From: Clostridium hydrogeniformans DSM 21757
GTDB taxonomy: Bacteria > Bacillota > Clostridia > Clostridiales > Clostridiaceae
DNA length: 64,000 nucleotides
NCBI RefSeq assembly: GCF_000686705.1
Contig: NZ_JMLJ01000007.1
Location: 1-64,000, forward strand
Direction of reading: 5' to 3'
Both the position numbers and the translations under genes were made by a program. Under the pieces are notes generated by a model. The model had not been told where the DNA came from. It was given only the letters and a program-made list of their open reading frames with translations, and did no database searches. Numbering within the stretch: the first letter of the stretch is position 1; each line of letters opens with the position of its first letter. Below are positions 34,718 through 44,344 of this stretch, piece after piece.

Positions 34718-34784
34718 AGTTCTAGACCAATATAAGAAATCTTCCTTCAGATGGTGTTTTTTCTACTATCTGAAAATTAGATGA

Positions 34785-35183
34785 GTTAATTTAATTTTTA
34801 AAGAACTTTTAAGAACAAAGTTTCCTTTTACAGTTTATTGGGAATATCCCTATCCTAGTAATGCTAATAAACATTGTGATCTTGCCCTATTAAGGGAAGA
34901 TGGAACTTTAGAGGCGTTAATTGAATTTAAAATATGGATAAGAGACGATGATAAGCATATTAAAAATGATGTTTTAAAACTTCAAAAGGAGCATGGATGT
35001 AAAAAATATATATTTATAATAGGCTATGGTGGATATATAGATGAAAATCATAAGTATCTAATTAGAGATGATGCTCCTTTAAAATTAGTAAATAAAAAAA
35101 GTATTAAGACTAGATTTTTTAAGACTGCTCTAAATACTGTGGAAGATAATGAATTGAATTTATTTATGTATGAAGTGCTGTAG
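34785..35183 (+). pseudogene. Start-less remnant of a PD-(D/E)XK nuclease-like protein
   Basis: 132 open codons without an in-frame ATG, GTG or TTG near the beginning. FPFTVYWEYPYPSNANKHCD, then LALLREDGTLEALIEFKIWI, has the D...ExK arrangement of PD-(D/E)XK nucleases (CDLALL, then IEFK). It ends LFMYEVL. ATG-AGT-TAA just upstream (34781) suggests the true start lies across a frameshift. Family assignment is tentative. Confidence 0.45.
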
Positions 35184-35227
35184 TTATTATTTTTAATAAT
35201 AATTTTGTAAGGTAAAAAAAGCTAAGT

Positions 35228-35345
35228 ATTTGGATAATAAATATGATGAAGAACATAAATAAAAAAGTTAGGTTAATTAATCTAGCTTTTTTATTTTGGA
35301 ATTTTATAAAATATTCAATAATCTTGAATTAGTATATTTTGATTA
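35228..35345 (+). repeat. Duplicate of the tail and terminator of the gene at 40936 (copy 1)
   Basis: GATAATAAATATGATGAAGA, then TTAATTAATCTAGCTTTTTT and ATTTTGGAATTTTATAAAAT. The second copy at 41520-41640 has the same words around the end of the membrane-protein gene. Here the coding part is gone. Downstream, FLQKYTISDEEDEREFMK resembles FLQEYTIRYGDEIKFMKP after copy 2. Confidence 0.65.
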
Positions 35346-35712
35346 GTTTTTACAAAAATATACCATAAGTGATGAAGAAGATGAAAGAGAATTTATGAAA
35401 TCCTCTATTAAATTTAAGTTAGATAAAAAGTAGGGAAGCACATATGAAAATTTTCTTTAAAACAGTAACTATGTCAACTAAAAACAACTTCAAAGGAAGA
35501 GAATAGAATAATCTCTATTTTTTAATTTATTAAAGTATTATATGGATAAAATAAAAAAATGGAAAAAGGTAATAAAGTATCACTTATAGATTCTAATGAG
35601 AAATAGGAAGAAATTTCTTGTGGAACCGTTGCTATTGGATTAAACATGAAATATAATTAAAGAAACACATAAAAGGAAAATAATCCTAGTAGATGCAAGG
35701 AGGAGAAAGGGA
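35346..35712. other. Decayed DNA before the GNAT gene
   Basis: Contains the remnant ISDEEDEREFMKSSIKFKL (about 35370-35430) and otherwise nothing recognisable. AAGGAGGAGAAAGG just before 35713 is the ribosome site of the next gene. Confidence 0.4.
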
Positions 35713-36252
35713 ATGAACGTATGTTTTGAAGAGTTTAAAGATGAAATTGATGAACTTATAGATTTTCTCACATCAGATACTTGGGAGTTTTTTGGAACAC
35801 CTAACCCTAAGCCAGAAAGGATTAGAGCTAGCTACGAAAACCAATATTATACTGGAGATGACTGCAAAACATTTTGGGTTATTTTAGATGATAGTAAAAA
35901 AGCGGGGATGATAAGGATCTATGATTTACAAGATGGTGATCCTTTGTTTGATTTAAGAATTTTAAGCAAGTACAAAGGCATTGGAATTGGGACAAGTGCT
36001 GTCAATTGGTTAGTCTCCTATATATTCAATAATTTTTCTGATAAAGAAAGAATAGAAGCTAATACAAGGCAAGATAATTATGCTATGAGATGTGTATTTT
36101 ATAAGTGTGGTTTTGCTAAAGAAGCACACCATAGAAAGGCATGGGTTGGTAATGATGGAATAGCATATGATGCAATTGGCTATGGTATTATAAAAGAAGA
36201 TTGGCAGAATGGAAAAATAACTCAAGTAAATTGGAGTGACTTTAAGTATTAA
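35713..36252 (+). CDS. GNAT-family N-acetyltransferase
   Basis: 179 residues. FEEFKDEIDELIDFLTSDTW opens the fold; LFDLRILSKYKGIGIGTSAV (about 78-97) holds the acetyl-CoA loop KGIGIG; ANTRQDNYAMRCVFYKCGF is motif B. A C-terminal extension (AWVGNDGIAYDAIGYGIIKE) resembles aminoglycoside- or RimJ-like acetyltransferases that take a polar substrate. The AAGGAGG site and a following terminator make it a single-gene unit. Confidence 0.85.
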   Translation: MNVCFEEFKDEIDELIDFLTSDTWEFFGTPNPKPERIRASYENQYYTGDDCKTFWVILDDSKKAGMIRIYDLQDGDPLFDLRILSKYKGIGIGTSAVNWLVSYIFNNFSDKERIEANTRQDNYAMRCVFYKCGFAKEAHHRKAWVGNDGIAYDAIGYGIIKEDWQNGKITQVNWSDFKY

Positions 36253-36317
36253 ATCTATTCATATTTAATGAAAGATAAAGTACTTATAAGAATATATGAT
36301 TATGATTTTTTAAGGTG

Positions 36318-36356
36318 TAAAGAAATCCTTTTCCGTAGTTGGATTTCTTTAATAAT
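36318..36356 (+). terminator. Intrinsic terminator
   Basis: AAAGAAATCC pairs with GGATTTCTTT, then AATAATTATTTT. Confidence 0.75.
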
Positions 36357-36790
36357 TATTTTGTTGGCATGAGAGTCATGATGTGATTCCATGCCTTAAT
36401 TTAAATATAATGAACAACAAATTACCTGTAAAAAACACTCTAGAAAAAGTGTGGAATTTTTCTTATAACTTGTATTAAATTTTATGTACAAATTGACTAT
36501 TAAAGAAACTATGAAATATGATGATGCTGTTATGTATTCAATAAGAAGAAAAAGTTTAATTCCATTTGAAAAAGAAAAAATTAATAGCTCAGATAATGAT
36601 TATTTAGCAGATTAAAAATTTATTGTAAATACTAATGAAGGATAAATGACTGGTTTAGTTAATGTTATACTACAAAGATTTATGCAAACCAAATAGAGAA
36701 GAATCTATTAATAGATTTAGAAAGATTTTAAACAGACTCTAGTAGCTATTTCTTGATGAAATTTATATATCTAAGTAGGGAGAATTTATA
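36357..36790. other. Decayed DNA before murE
   Basis: An open stretch near 36485-36615 reads YKLTIKETMKYDDAVMYSIR then a Lys-rich end; there is no start and I do not recognise it. CACTCTAGAAAAAGTGTGGA (36435) is a small hairpin. Confidence 0.35.
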
Positions 36791-38254
36791 ATGAAGCTAA
36801 ATAAAATTTTAGAAAATATTGAATATGAAGTAGTACAGGGAAATATGGATATAGATATAAAAGATATTTCCTATGATTGCCGAAGAGTAAAATGTGGAAC
36901 CCTTTTCGTTTGCATCCTTGGACTTAAAATGGATGGACATGATTATATAATGGATGCAGTTTCTAATGGGGCTTTAGCAGTAGTTATTCAAAATGACGTG
37001 AGTAACTTACCTAAGAATACTACTGTTATACGTGTAAGTGATATAAGAACTTCGCTACCTATAATATCCAGTACCTTTTATGAAGATCCATCCAGAAGTA
37101 TGGATCTGATAGGTATTACTGGAACTAATGGAAAGACTTCAGTTGCATTTATTATATCATCCATACTTGAATCAGCTCAACGAAAAACAGGGCTAATAGG
37201 CACAATTGAAAATAGAATCGGCAATAAGGTACTTGATGTTATAAGGACAACTCCTACCACACCAGAATCACTTGAACTACAGCTTTTGTTAAAGAAAATG
37301 AAAGATGAAAATGTAAGTGATGTTGTTATGGAAGTCTCTTCTATGGCACTAGAACTGCATAGGGTGGAGGGTTTAGACTTTGAAGTAGGTGTATTTACAA
37401 ATTTATCACAAGATCATCTTGATGATCACAAAACATTTGAAAATTATAAAAATGCAAAAATGAAATTGTTCAAAATGTGTAAGAATGCAATTATTAATAT
37501 AGATGACAGTACTGCCAATGAAATAATTAAGAATTGCAATTGTAATGTTATAACTTATGGTATAGAAAACAAAGCAGACATTATAGCTAAAGATATTAAG
37601 ATATCTTCAAATGGAGTTACATTTACAATTAACTTTAAAGAAAATGAATATATAGTGAATTTAAAAATACCTGGTAAATTTAGTGTTTACAATGCCCTGT
37701 CAGCAGTTGCTGCATGTCATTGTTTAGGGCTTTCAATAGAGCAGATTGTAGAAGGATTAGAACAAATTCATGGAGTAAAAGGTAGATTTCAAACCATACA
37801 GGCTGAGTTAGGATACTCTGTAATAATTGATTATGCACATACTCCTAATGCTATTGAAAACGTATTAAACACAATAATAGAATTCAAGAAGAGCAAAGTT
37901 ATTACTGTATTTGGCTGTGGAGGAAATCGAGATAATACCAAGAGACCAATCATGGGAGAAATTGCTGGGAAGCTTTCAGACTTCTGCATCATAACTTCAG
38001 ATAATCCAAGAAATGAAGAACCAGCTCAAATTATTAAGGATGTGGAAGATGGAATAAAAAAGACAGGGTGTTCTTATACAGTGGTTGAAGATCGAAAAGA
38101 AGCCATACTCTTTGCCTTAGAAAATGCTCAAAATAAGGATGTTATTTTGATTGCTGGAAAGGGACATGAGAATTATCAAATAATAAAGGATAAAGTAATT
38201 CCCTTTGATGATGCCCAAATAGTAAGCCAATATCTTGAACAAATAAGGATGTAA
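36791..38254 (+). CDS. murE: MurE: UDP-MurNAc-tripeptide synthetase (DAP type), extra copy
   Basis: 487 residues, full length. Residues 1-90: uridine-binding N-terminus (ISYDCRRVKCGTLFVCILGL). Residues 100-320: ATPase domain with P-loop GITGTNGKTSVAFI, TTPTTPES, VMEVSSMALELHR and the carbamate-Lys region DHLDDHKTFENYKNAKMKLF. Residues 325-487: ligase domain with FGCGGNRDNTKRPIMGEIA and DNPRNEEP, the DNPR signature of enzymes adding meso-diaminopimelate. It adds the third residue of the peptidoglycan stem peptide. It is alone, not in a division/cell-wall cluster, so it is probably a second copy, perhaps for a modified peptide. GGGAG precedes the start. Confidence 0.92.
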   Translation: MKLNKILENIEYEVVQGNMDIDIKDISYDCRRVKCGTLFVCILGLKMDGHDYIMDAVSNGALAVVIQNDVSNLPKNTTVIRVSDIRTSLPIISSTFYEDPSRSMDLIGITGTNGKTSVAFIISSILESAQRKTGLIGTIENRIGNKVLDVIRTTPTTPESLELQLLLKKMKDENVSDVVMEVSSMALELHRVEGLDFEVGVFTNLSQDHLDDHKTFENYKNAKMKLFKMCKNAIINIDDSTANEIIKNCNCNVITYGIENKADIIAKDIKISSNGVTFTINFKENEYIVNLKIPGKFSVYNALSAVAACHCLGLSIEQIVEGLEQIHGVKGRFQTIQAELGYSVIIDYAHTPNAIENVLNTIIEFKKSKVITVFGCGGNRDNTKRPIMGEIAGKLSDFCIITSDNPRNEEPAQIIKDVEDGIKKTGCSYTVVEDRKEAILFALENAQNKDVILIAGKGHENYQIIKDKVIPFDDAQIVSQYLEQIRM

Positions 38255-38341
38255 ATATTGTTACTTAAAACTTTCTGGGGATTATGAGTTAAAGCTAAAA
38301 GTAAACTACTAAAATAAAGTTTAAGCTTGGGGTGAATATTA

Positions 38342-39592
38342 ATGAGTAAATTTGGAATACAATATCCGGGTGAATCTTTAGAAACTTTTTTAAAACAGAA
38401 TTCATGTATTGATAATACATTAGAGGACTCTAAGGATATTAGAGATATACTTAGAAGATTCCGGCAAGGATACAGTGAAAGAAATTTGGAAAATGTTGAT
38501 TCTTTTACAGAAGAACTCTTCATAAATAGTGATGATATATCAGTTTTGGGAACATCAACTGGAGAAATACTTTTAGGATTTCATGAAGTAAAGCAGTTAA
38601 TTAGAGGGGATTGGGAATACTGGGGTGACTTAAATATAGATTGTGAAAATCCACATATATCAATTGACAATAATGTTGCTTGGTTTTCAACTAAGGGCTC
38701 TGTGAAATATAACTTTGAGCATACACCAGAAAGATATGATAGATATGTTGATTATATAAAAACAAATGCGGAAGATAATGAACTTACACCAAAACAAAGA
38801 ATAACATTTATCAATTGGGTATTAACCTTAAACTATCATCAACGTGATGAACAATCTAGAGAATATTTTTGGCCAATGGGTTTAAGTGGAATGCTTTTAA
38901 AAGAAGAGAATAGTTGGAAAATTGCTCATCTTCAATTTTCAATGGCAAAGTCTAACTTCCCTGATGAACGTTTTGAAAATTCAAAAGACTATATGGATAG
39001 TTACAATGAACAGAGAAGTATAAGTAAAAAATATAAAAATAATAAAGCTACAGAAGACATAATAGAATTTTTGAAAAGCTTCCAAGAGGATTTTAGAGAA
39101 AAGAAAAATATATCAGATATACTAATTAGAAAATATTTTAATGAAAATAATAATCCATATGTTATTGGACCAGAAAATAAATGGTATGAAGGGGTTGAAC
39201 ATATTAAAAAATTCTTTATTGATAGTGATATGGACAATCTTTATCTAGATATAGAAAATACTATTGCATGTAAATTAGGGGATATTACTTGGATTACAAC
39301 TATAGGTACTTTAAAACATAAATTCACAGAGGAGGAGCTTATTAATCGCTCTCTACAGGAGTTAGATAATTTATTTAAATCTAATCTTTCATCAAAAGAA
39401 AAGTTATTTGCAGCACAAAGAAGTGTAGCATATGTATTAAAGGAATGTGCTACAGGGGTAAATTATACATGTCCTATAAGAATGACAGCTATAATCTCAA
39501 ATCATGTAAATTCACCAAAATTCAATTATATACACTTTTCTTTCCCATTCTATTGGATATTTGAGGGTAAAATAGATGGTATTTTACAATAG
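38342..39592 (+). CDS. Tandem NTF2/SnoaL-like domain protein
   Basis: 416 residues. The first half (about 35-205) begins DIRDILRRFRQGYSERNLEN and has EILLGFHEVKQLIRGDWEYW, VAWFSTKGSVKY and SWKIAHLQFSMAKSNFPDER, the pattern of NTF2-like proteins of the SnoaL/YybH kind. The second half (about 235-415) repeats it in diverged form: FLKSFQEDFREKKNISDILI, WYEGVEHIKKFFIDSDMDN, ITWITTIGTLKHKF, YIHFSFPFYWIFEGKIDGIL. No signal peptide. Function unknown; such folds bind small ligands or form enzyme pockets. GGGGTGA precedes ATG 38342; 87 nt after murE. Confidence 0.75.
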   Translation: MSKFGIQYPGESLETFLKQNSCIDNTLEDSKDIRDILRRFRQGYSERNLENVDSFTEELFINSDDISVLGTSTGEILLGFHEVKQLIRGDWEYWGDLNIDCENPHISIDNNVAWFSTKGSVKYNFEHTPERYDRYVDYIKTNAEDNELTPKQRITFINWVLTLNYHQRDEQSREYFWPMGLSGMLLKEENSWKIAHLQFSMAKSNFPDERFENSKDYMDSYNEQRSISKKYKNNKATEDIIEFLKSFQEDFREKKNISDILIRKYFNENNNPYVIGPENKWYEGVEHIKKFFIDSDMDNLYLDIENTIACKLGDITWITTIGTLKHKFTEEELINRSLQELDNLFKSNLSSKEKLFAAQRSVAYVLKECATGVNYTCPIRMTAIISNHVNSPKFNYIHFSFPFYWIFEGKIDGILQ

Positions 39593-39683
39593 TAATTAAT
39601 GAAACTATGTGATAAAGAGTTGTAAAGTGTTAAATATTTTATAATATATAGATTTACAAAAAGGAATTAGACATGGAGGAATT

Positions 39684-40526
39684 ATGATGTATACAATTAA
39701 GGATAGTAAAAAAAAGAATATTATAGAGGCTTATGATAAAGAGGGTAAGTGTGTAGGGGAGGCTGTGATTTGGCCTTCTATAGCTTCAGATATACATGAA
39801 GGGCCTAGAATAAATATTTATATTGACATTGATATTAATGATATTGAAGATAGAGATGAACTAAAAGATCAGATGTTTGATGAAGTAATGAAGCGTTCAC
39901 AAACCATAAGAGACAAGTATAAAGAAACAGAGGCATATAAAGATTTTTCAGTAAAAGTATATCATTGCTGTTTTTCAGATAATAAAGAAAATATTGATTA
40001 TTATTCTTCTAAAGAAGGCTTTAAAAATGATGAGGGTATGTATGTAATCAAGAAAGAATTGACAAAGGAAAAGCTAGAAACTAAAGAGATTAAAGGTATT
40101 GATTTTTGCAAACTTAAATTTGAAGATGAACATGAGATGGCGGAGCTAGTAGAGAAACAAAATAAAGTATTTACTAAAGGATATTCAATAGAAGATTTAA
40201 AAGACCTAAAAAGTAAGAATCAATGGTTTAGTATAGCAGCTAAGCATGAAGAAGAAATTGTAGGTAATATTGTTTTAGTAGTAAAAGAAAGTGAATCAAA
40301 GGTTAAATATGGTTGGGTAGATGACTTATTTGTTTCAAAAGAGTGGAGGAAATTAGGTATTGGTGAAAAATTACTTCTTAAAGCCTTTGAAGAGTTATTG
40401 ACTTTAAATATTAAAGAATCAAGATTGGAAGTATGGAGCGATAACAAAAGAGCATTATCAGTTTATAAGAGTGTAGGATATGAATTCTATAAACAAACAG
40501 AATGTTCAATAGGAATATTTCTTTAA
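39684..40526 (+). CDS. Two-part protein with C-terminal GNAT acetyltransferase domain
   Basis: 280 residues. Residues 1-125 form a partial GNAT-like N-terminal domain (KDSKKKNIIEAYDKEGKCVG and an acidic middle). Residues 135-280 are a full GNAT: EHEMAELVEKQNKVFTKGYS, WVDDLFVSKEWRKLGIGEKL (acetyl-CoA loop RKLGIG), RLEVWSDNKRALSVYKSVGY. Double-GNAT proteins often have one inactive half. GGAGGA serves ATG 39684 or 39687. The substrate is unknown. Confidence 0.8.
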   Translation: MMYTIKDSKKKNIIEAYDKEGKCVGEAVIWPSIASDIHEGPRINIYIDIDINDIEDRDELKDQMFDEVMKRSQTIRDKYKETEAYKDFSVKVYHCCFSDNKENIDYYSSKEGFKNDEGMYVIKKELTKEKLETKEIKGIDFCKLKFEDEHEMAELVEKQNKVFTKGYSIEDLKDLKSKNQWFSIAAKHEEEIVGNIVLVVKESESKVKYGWVDDLFVSKEWRKLGIGEKLLLKAFEELLTLNIKESRLEVWSDNKRALSVYKSVGYEFYKQTECSIGIFL

Positions 40527-40779
40527 GGTTTAGTCATATAAAAGCTAAGTAAATAAATTATTAGCTAAAGTCTCCAAGATTGATAAACCTAATTTTGAAC
40601 AAACACTTAAGTTTGACAATAAAGAAATTTTAGTAAAAATGAAGAAGAAATAATAGTTTAAGATATTTTTTAAATAAAAATATCTTTTTATAAATTTCAA
40701 ATAGAATTAAAAACATTAAAAAGAATATGATTTATATAATAAATCAGTATATTGGTATTTTATATTAAAACTAGAAAAA

Positions 40780-40817
40780 GACAGTCTAATGAGTAAATAG
40801 GTAGACTGTCTTTTTTA
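40780..40817 (+). terminator. Intrinsic terminator
   Basis: GACAGTCT pairs with AGACTGTC, then a run of six T. It lies 250 nt after the GNAT gene; in between is a remnant reading KVSKIDKPNFEQTLKFDNKE. Confidence 0.75.
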
Positions 40818-40935
40818 TTTGGATATATCTACAGTAAATATGCTGATAATTATAATAAATATTAAGAATTTCTATAACAAAAGTGTAGGAGAGCATGTTA
40901 TTATTATAAATGGTTTATTATATGGAGGGGTGATT

Positions 40936-41580
40936 ATGAAGGCAAAATTTATAGGTTCTGTAGCAATAGCTTTACTTATGTTAATTAACACAATAAGAAT
41001 ATCGTTAAACTTTTTAGGGGTTGAGCTAACAATATGTTTGATTATTATTTTAATACCACTTTATTATTACTGGTTCAAAAGTGAAAAGAAAGTTAAAAAA
41101 GATGTAGAAGTATTTAATAAGAATAAAATAACTATGACCTCAAGAGATTTTGTTTTCTTGCCGATACTTTTAGCTATAACATTTTTCTTTATAGGACTTC
41201 GTCTACTAGATACAGAAGTAAAGATTTTAGGCATTTTGTTAATAATCTACTGTATTGTGCTTTTGGGAATAACTCTTCGTTACTGGAAAGTAGATAAAAG
41301 AAAAATTAAAGAAAATGTGGTAGTGGTAAATGTTGATAAAAGAGATTTATATGCAAAACACCTGTATTTCGGATTAATAGCTTTAGTTATATCAGTTAGT
41401 ATAATATATAGTCAATTAAATTTTTTAAGCCCTAGTTTGAAACTCTTGTTTAGTTTACTTTTAGCTTTAACTTTTTGTTATTGGATTCTAAAAAAAAGAG
41501 AAGGTAAAAAAGCTCAAAATGTTGATAATAAATATGATGAAGAACAGAGAAATAAATATAAAATAAAAAGGCTAGATTAA
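40936..41580 (+). CDS. Multi-pass membrane protein, unknown
   Basis: 214 residues with about six or seven hydrophobic segments: near 4-22, 28-45, 70-90, 95-115, 140-160 and 165-185. The C-terminal tail is charged (KKREGKKAQNVDNKYDEEQR). GGAGGGG at 40924-40930 selects ATG 40936; an upstream in-frame TTG at 40819 lacks a ribosome site. The stop codon lies inside the terminator palindrome. Its 3' end is duplicated at 35.2 kb. I do not recognise a family. Confidence 0.7.
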   Translation: MKAKFIGSVAIALLMLINTIRISLNFLGVELTICLIIILIPLYYYWFKSEKKVKKDVEVFNKNKITMTSRDFVFLPILLAITFFFIGLRLLDTEVKILGILLIIYCIVLLGITLRYWKVDKRKIKENVVVVNVDKRDLYAKHLYFGLIALVISVSIIYSQLNFLSPSLKLLFSLLLALTFCYWILKKREGKKAQNVDNKYDEEQRNKYKIKRLD

Positions 41581-41597
41581 TTAATCTAGCTTTTTTA
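41571..41597 (+). terminator. Terminator overlapping the stop codon
   Basis: GCTAGATTAATTAATCTAGC is a perfect 20-bp palindrome (41571-41590) followed by seven T. The TAA stop is in its middle. Also part of the duplicated tail at 35.2 kb. Confidence 0.85.
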
Positions 41598-41862
41598 TTT
41601 TGGAGTTTTATAAAATCTCCAATGGCTTTCAATTATAAGAGTTTGAGATATTTTTACAAGAATACACTATAAGGTACGGTGATGAAATAAAATTTATGAA
41701 ACCAGCTAGTAAATGGAATCTAGGTGAAGAGTATGGAATGATATGTAAAAAAACTTTAAAATATTGATGATGTTAGCTAAAAACAACTTCAAAAGGAAAG
41801 TACAAAGACAACAATTTATAATTATATTATTGTACAGTTAAACATCAGTATATAAAGCAGAT

Positions 41863-41990
41863 ATAGTAAATTGTTTTATGCATAAAATGTAAAATAATTC
41901 ATTTAAATGTTGCAAAAAGAACCAATAATAATACATTAAATTACATAAAAAACTTTAAGTGGGGGTTATAATAGAATAAATAAAAATATG
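41863..41990 (+). repeat. Leader repeat E, copy 1
   Basis: AGTAAATTGTTTTATGCATA, AAATGTAAAA, AATGTTGCAAAAA, then GGGTTATAATA (TATAAT at 41967-41972) and AATAAATAAAAATATG. It contains the perfect palindrome TTTATGCATAAA (41875-41886). A similar leader precedes the PPTase fragment at 52.6 kb. Confidence 0.6.
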
Positions 41991-42104
41991 GTGAAGCAAT
42001 TATAAAGATTTGTTCTGTGAAAATTTGAGATATTAGAGAACAATTAAAGAGTGTTAATAGATATATATAGTTCAATAAAAACTAATATGTCAAGTTCTTT
42101 ATGA

Positions 42105-42200
42105 AGTACATCTAATGGTGATTGGAAGACGTGGACAAGAGGTAGGGTTAATATCCTAGAGGTAGGAGATGATCATGCATCAATACTAAAAAACTAATAT
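42105..42200 (+). pseudogene. Probable NRPS thioesterase fragment
   Basis: STSNGDWKTWTRGRVNILEV then GDDHASILKN resembles the last part of type I thioesterase domains (W..xxxGxVxxxEVxGDHxSIL with the catalytic His). Stops surround it. The call rests on a short motif, supported by the leader shared with a phosphopantetheinyl transferase fragment. Confidence 0.35.
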
Positions 42201-42290
42201 TTAGATTGTCAAAAGTTATAAATGAAATACTAAAATAGAATTTAAGAATGGATGAATATTAATAGATAAATTTAGAGATGGAGGGAAGTC

Positions 42291-44087
42291 ATGAAATTAC
42301 TAACAAGAAATGAAATAGATAATAAATATAAATGGAATATAGAAAATTTATATAAAGATATAGATGAATGGGAACTAGATTTAGAAAAAGTAAAAATCCA
42401 ATTGCCTGAGTTAGGAGCATTTGCTGGAAAGATTAATAATAATGAAAACCTTTTAACATACATAGAGAAGGATATTCAGGTTTCAAGGATTTTAGACAAG
42501 CTTCGTAGTTATGCTTATTTAAGAGCAGATGAAGATACTTCTAAGGCCGAGTTTCAAGTTATTAAAGGAAAAATAAATTCATGTTTATCAGAATCGGCAA
42601 GTATATCAGCCTTCTTTATTCCAGAACTATTAGGTTTGCCTCACGGAAGTGTAGAAAAGTTTATTGAGGAGTCAGAAGAACTTAAGATTTATGAGTTTTA
42701 TCTAAAAAATATTTTAAGTGAGAAGCCTCATATATTAAGTGCAGAGCAAGAGAATATAATATCTTTATTTAGTGATACTTTATGTGCATCAGAGAGTACA
42801 TATGATATCTTTACTAGTTCAGATATAGCTTTTCCTAAAATAAAATATGAAAATGGAGATGAAGTAGAATTAACATCTGGTAATTATAGTATTTTTATGA
42901 ACTCAAAGAATAGAGAAGTAAGAAAAGCTGCATTTAAAACTTATCATGACACGTATAATAAGTCTAGGAATATGTTAGCTACGCTTTTCATGTCTAATGT
43001 AAATATGGTTACCGTTGATGCAAAGATAAGAAATTATAAATCATCCCTTGAAAGTTGTCTTAAACCTAATAACATTTCAGTTGAGGTATATAATAATTTA
43101 ATTGATACTGTTAGTAAAAATTTATCATCCTTTCATAGATATATTAAGCTTAAAAAGAAATTGTTGAATCTAGATGAAATTCATATGTATGATTTAGCTG
43201 TACCCATTGTGGATATTGAGGAAAGCAAGATTAAATATGAGGAAGCTATAGAAATTTGTTTGGAAGCAATAAAACCATTAGGAGAAGAATATTCAAATAT
43301 ATTTAAAGAAGGTATTAAAGAAAGATGGATAGATGTATTTGAAAATAAAGGCAAATGTACAGGAGGGTATTCAAGAGGGTGTTATGATAGCATGCCTTAT
43401 ATACTTTTAAACTATAATTATCTATTAGGGGAAGTGTTTGGATTAATACATGAAATGGGACATTCCATTCATTCCTATTATTCAAGAAAAAATCAACCTT
43501 ATATTTATTCAAGATATGCGTGGTTTTGTGCAGAAATAGCTTCTCATACAAATGAAGCTCTGCTTAGAGCTCATCTAATAAAAAAAGCAAAGGATAAAAA
43601 GGAGAAATTATATTTCATAAATAAGGAGTTAGACTCTATAAGATGGCAAGTCTTTACTAGGACTATGTTTGCAGAGTTTGAAAAAATAATTCATGAAAAT
43701 ATAGAATCTAATAATCCTTTATCAACAGATGACTTATGTAAAATATACCATGATCTAAATGTAAAATATTTTGGACCAGATATGGTCTTAGATAAAGAGG
43801 GGGATATTGGTTGGGCTACTATACCACATTTTTATGCTAACTTTTATGTTTATCAGTATGCTACAGGGTTAGTAGCAGGTACAGCAATTAGTAAAATGCT
43901 AATTGAAGAAGGAGAAAGTGCTGTAGAAAGGTATAAAGAATTTTTGAAGAGTGGAGGAAGTAATTATCCAATAGAACTTCTAAATAAAGTAGGAATTGAT
44001 ATGACAACACCTAAACCATTAGAAGATACTATAAAAAGATTTGATGAGCTTTTAGATATGATGGAAAAAGAATTAGGTAGTGAATAG
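42291..44087 (+). CDS. pepF: Oligoendopeptidase F (M3 metallopeptidase)
   Basis: 598 residues, full length. The zinc motif is LIHEMGHSIHSYYSRKNQPY with HEMGH at about 386-390 and the third ligand Glu in AEIASHTNEALL. N-terminal PepF domain DNKYKWNIENLYKDIDEWEL and C-terminal FYANFYVYQYATGLVAGTAI followed by LKSGGSNYPIELLNKVGID are family hallmarks. A cytosolic zinc protease cutting peptides of about 7-17 residues. ATGGAGGG gives the ribosome site. A stand-alone gene; many Firmicutes have several paralogues. Confidence 0.95.
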   Translation: MKLLTRNEIDNKYKWNIENLYKDIDEWELDLEKVKIQLPELGAFAGKINNNENLLTYIEKDIQVSRILDKLRSYAYLRADEDTSKAEFQVIKGKINSCLSESASISAFFIPELLGLPHGSVEKFIEESEELKIYEFYLKNILSEKPHILSAEQENIISLFSDTLCASESTYDIFTSSDIAFPKIKYENGDEVELTSGNYSIFMNSKNREVRKAAFKTYHDTYNKSRNMLATLFMSNVNMVTVDAKIRNYKSSLESCLKPNNISVEVYNNLIDTVSKNLSSFHRYIKLKKKLLNLDEIHMYDLAVPIVDIEESKIKYEEAIEICLEAIKPLGEEYSNIFKEGIKERWIDVFENKGKCTGGYSRGCYDSMPYILLNYNYLLGEVFGLIHEMGHSIHSYYSRKNQPYIYSRYAWFCAEIASHTNEALLRAHLIKKAKDKKEKLYFINKELDSIRWQVFTRTMFAEFEKIIHENIESNNPLSTDDLCKIYHDLNVKYFGPDMVLDKEGDIGWATIPHFYANFYVYQYATGLVAGTAISKMLIEEGESAVERYKEFLKSGGSNYPIELLNKVGIDMTTPKPLEDTIKRFDELLDMMEKELGSE

Positions 44088-44205
44088 AAATATATAATAT
44101 ATAATTTTATACAATCTATAAATTTGAAAAGTTTCCTTTTAATGTTTAGAAAATAGATAAAAGTTGGAGGGGAGTTACTACTATGGTTGCGAGTAAAACA
44201 GGCTA

Positions 44206-44301
44206 AACGTAACTATTGGAAATGATGCTGAACAATTCTATGATAAAATGGGTTTTATAAGCTTAAAAGAAAAAGGATATGTAAAGAAGCATAGTTTATA
44301 A
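44206..44301 (+). pseudogene. GNAT acetyltransferase, C-terminal fragment
   Basis: NVTIGNDAEQFYDKMGFISL then KEKGYVKKHSL is the last helix-strand of a GNAT domain (AxxFYxKxGF). The preceding ATGGTTGCGAGT at about 44184 has a ribosome site but is out of frame after ten codons. Confidence 0.5.
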
Positions 44302-44344
44302 TGATATTTTTTTATTATATAAGACTTAGAGGGGAGAGGAACAT

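Noticed and set aside
42120-42165. Second group II intron-like or riboswitch-like hairpin (GAGGTAGGGTTAATATCC)
   Set aside because: Better explained as coding text of the thioesterase-like relic.
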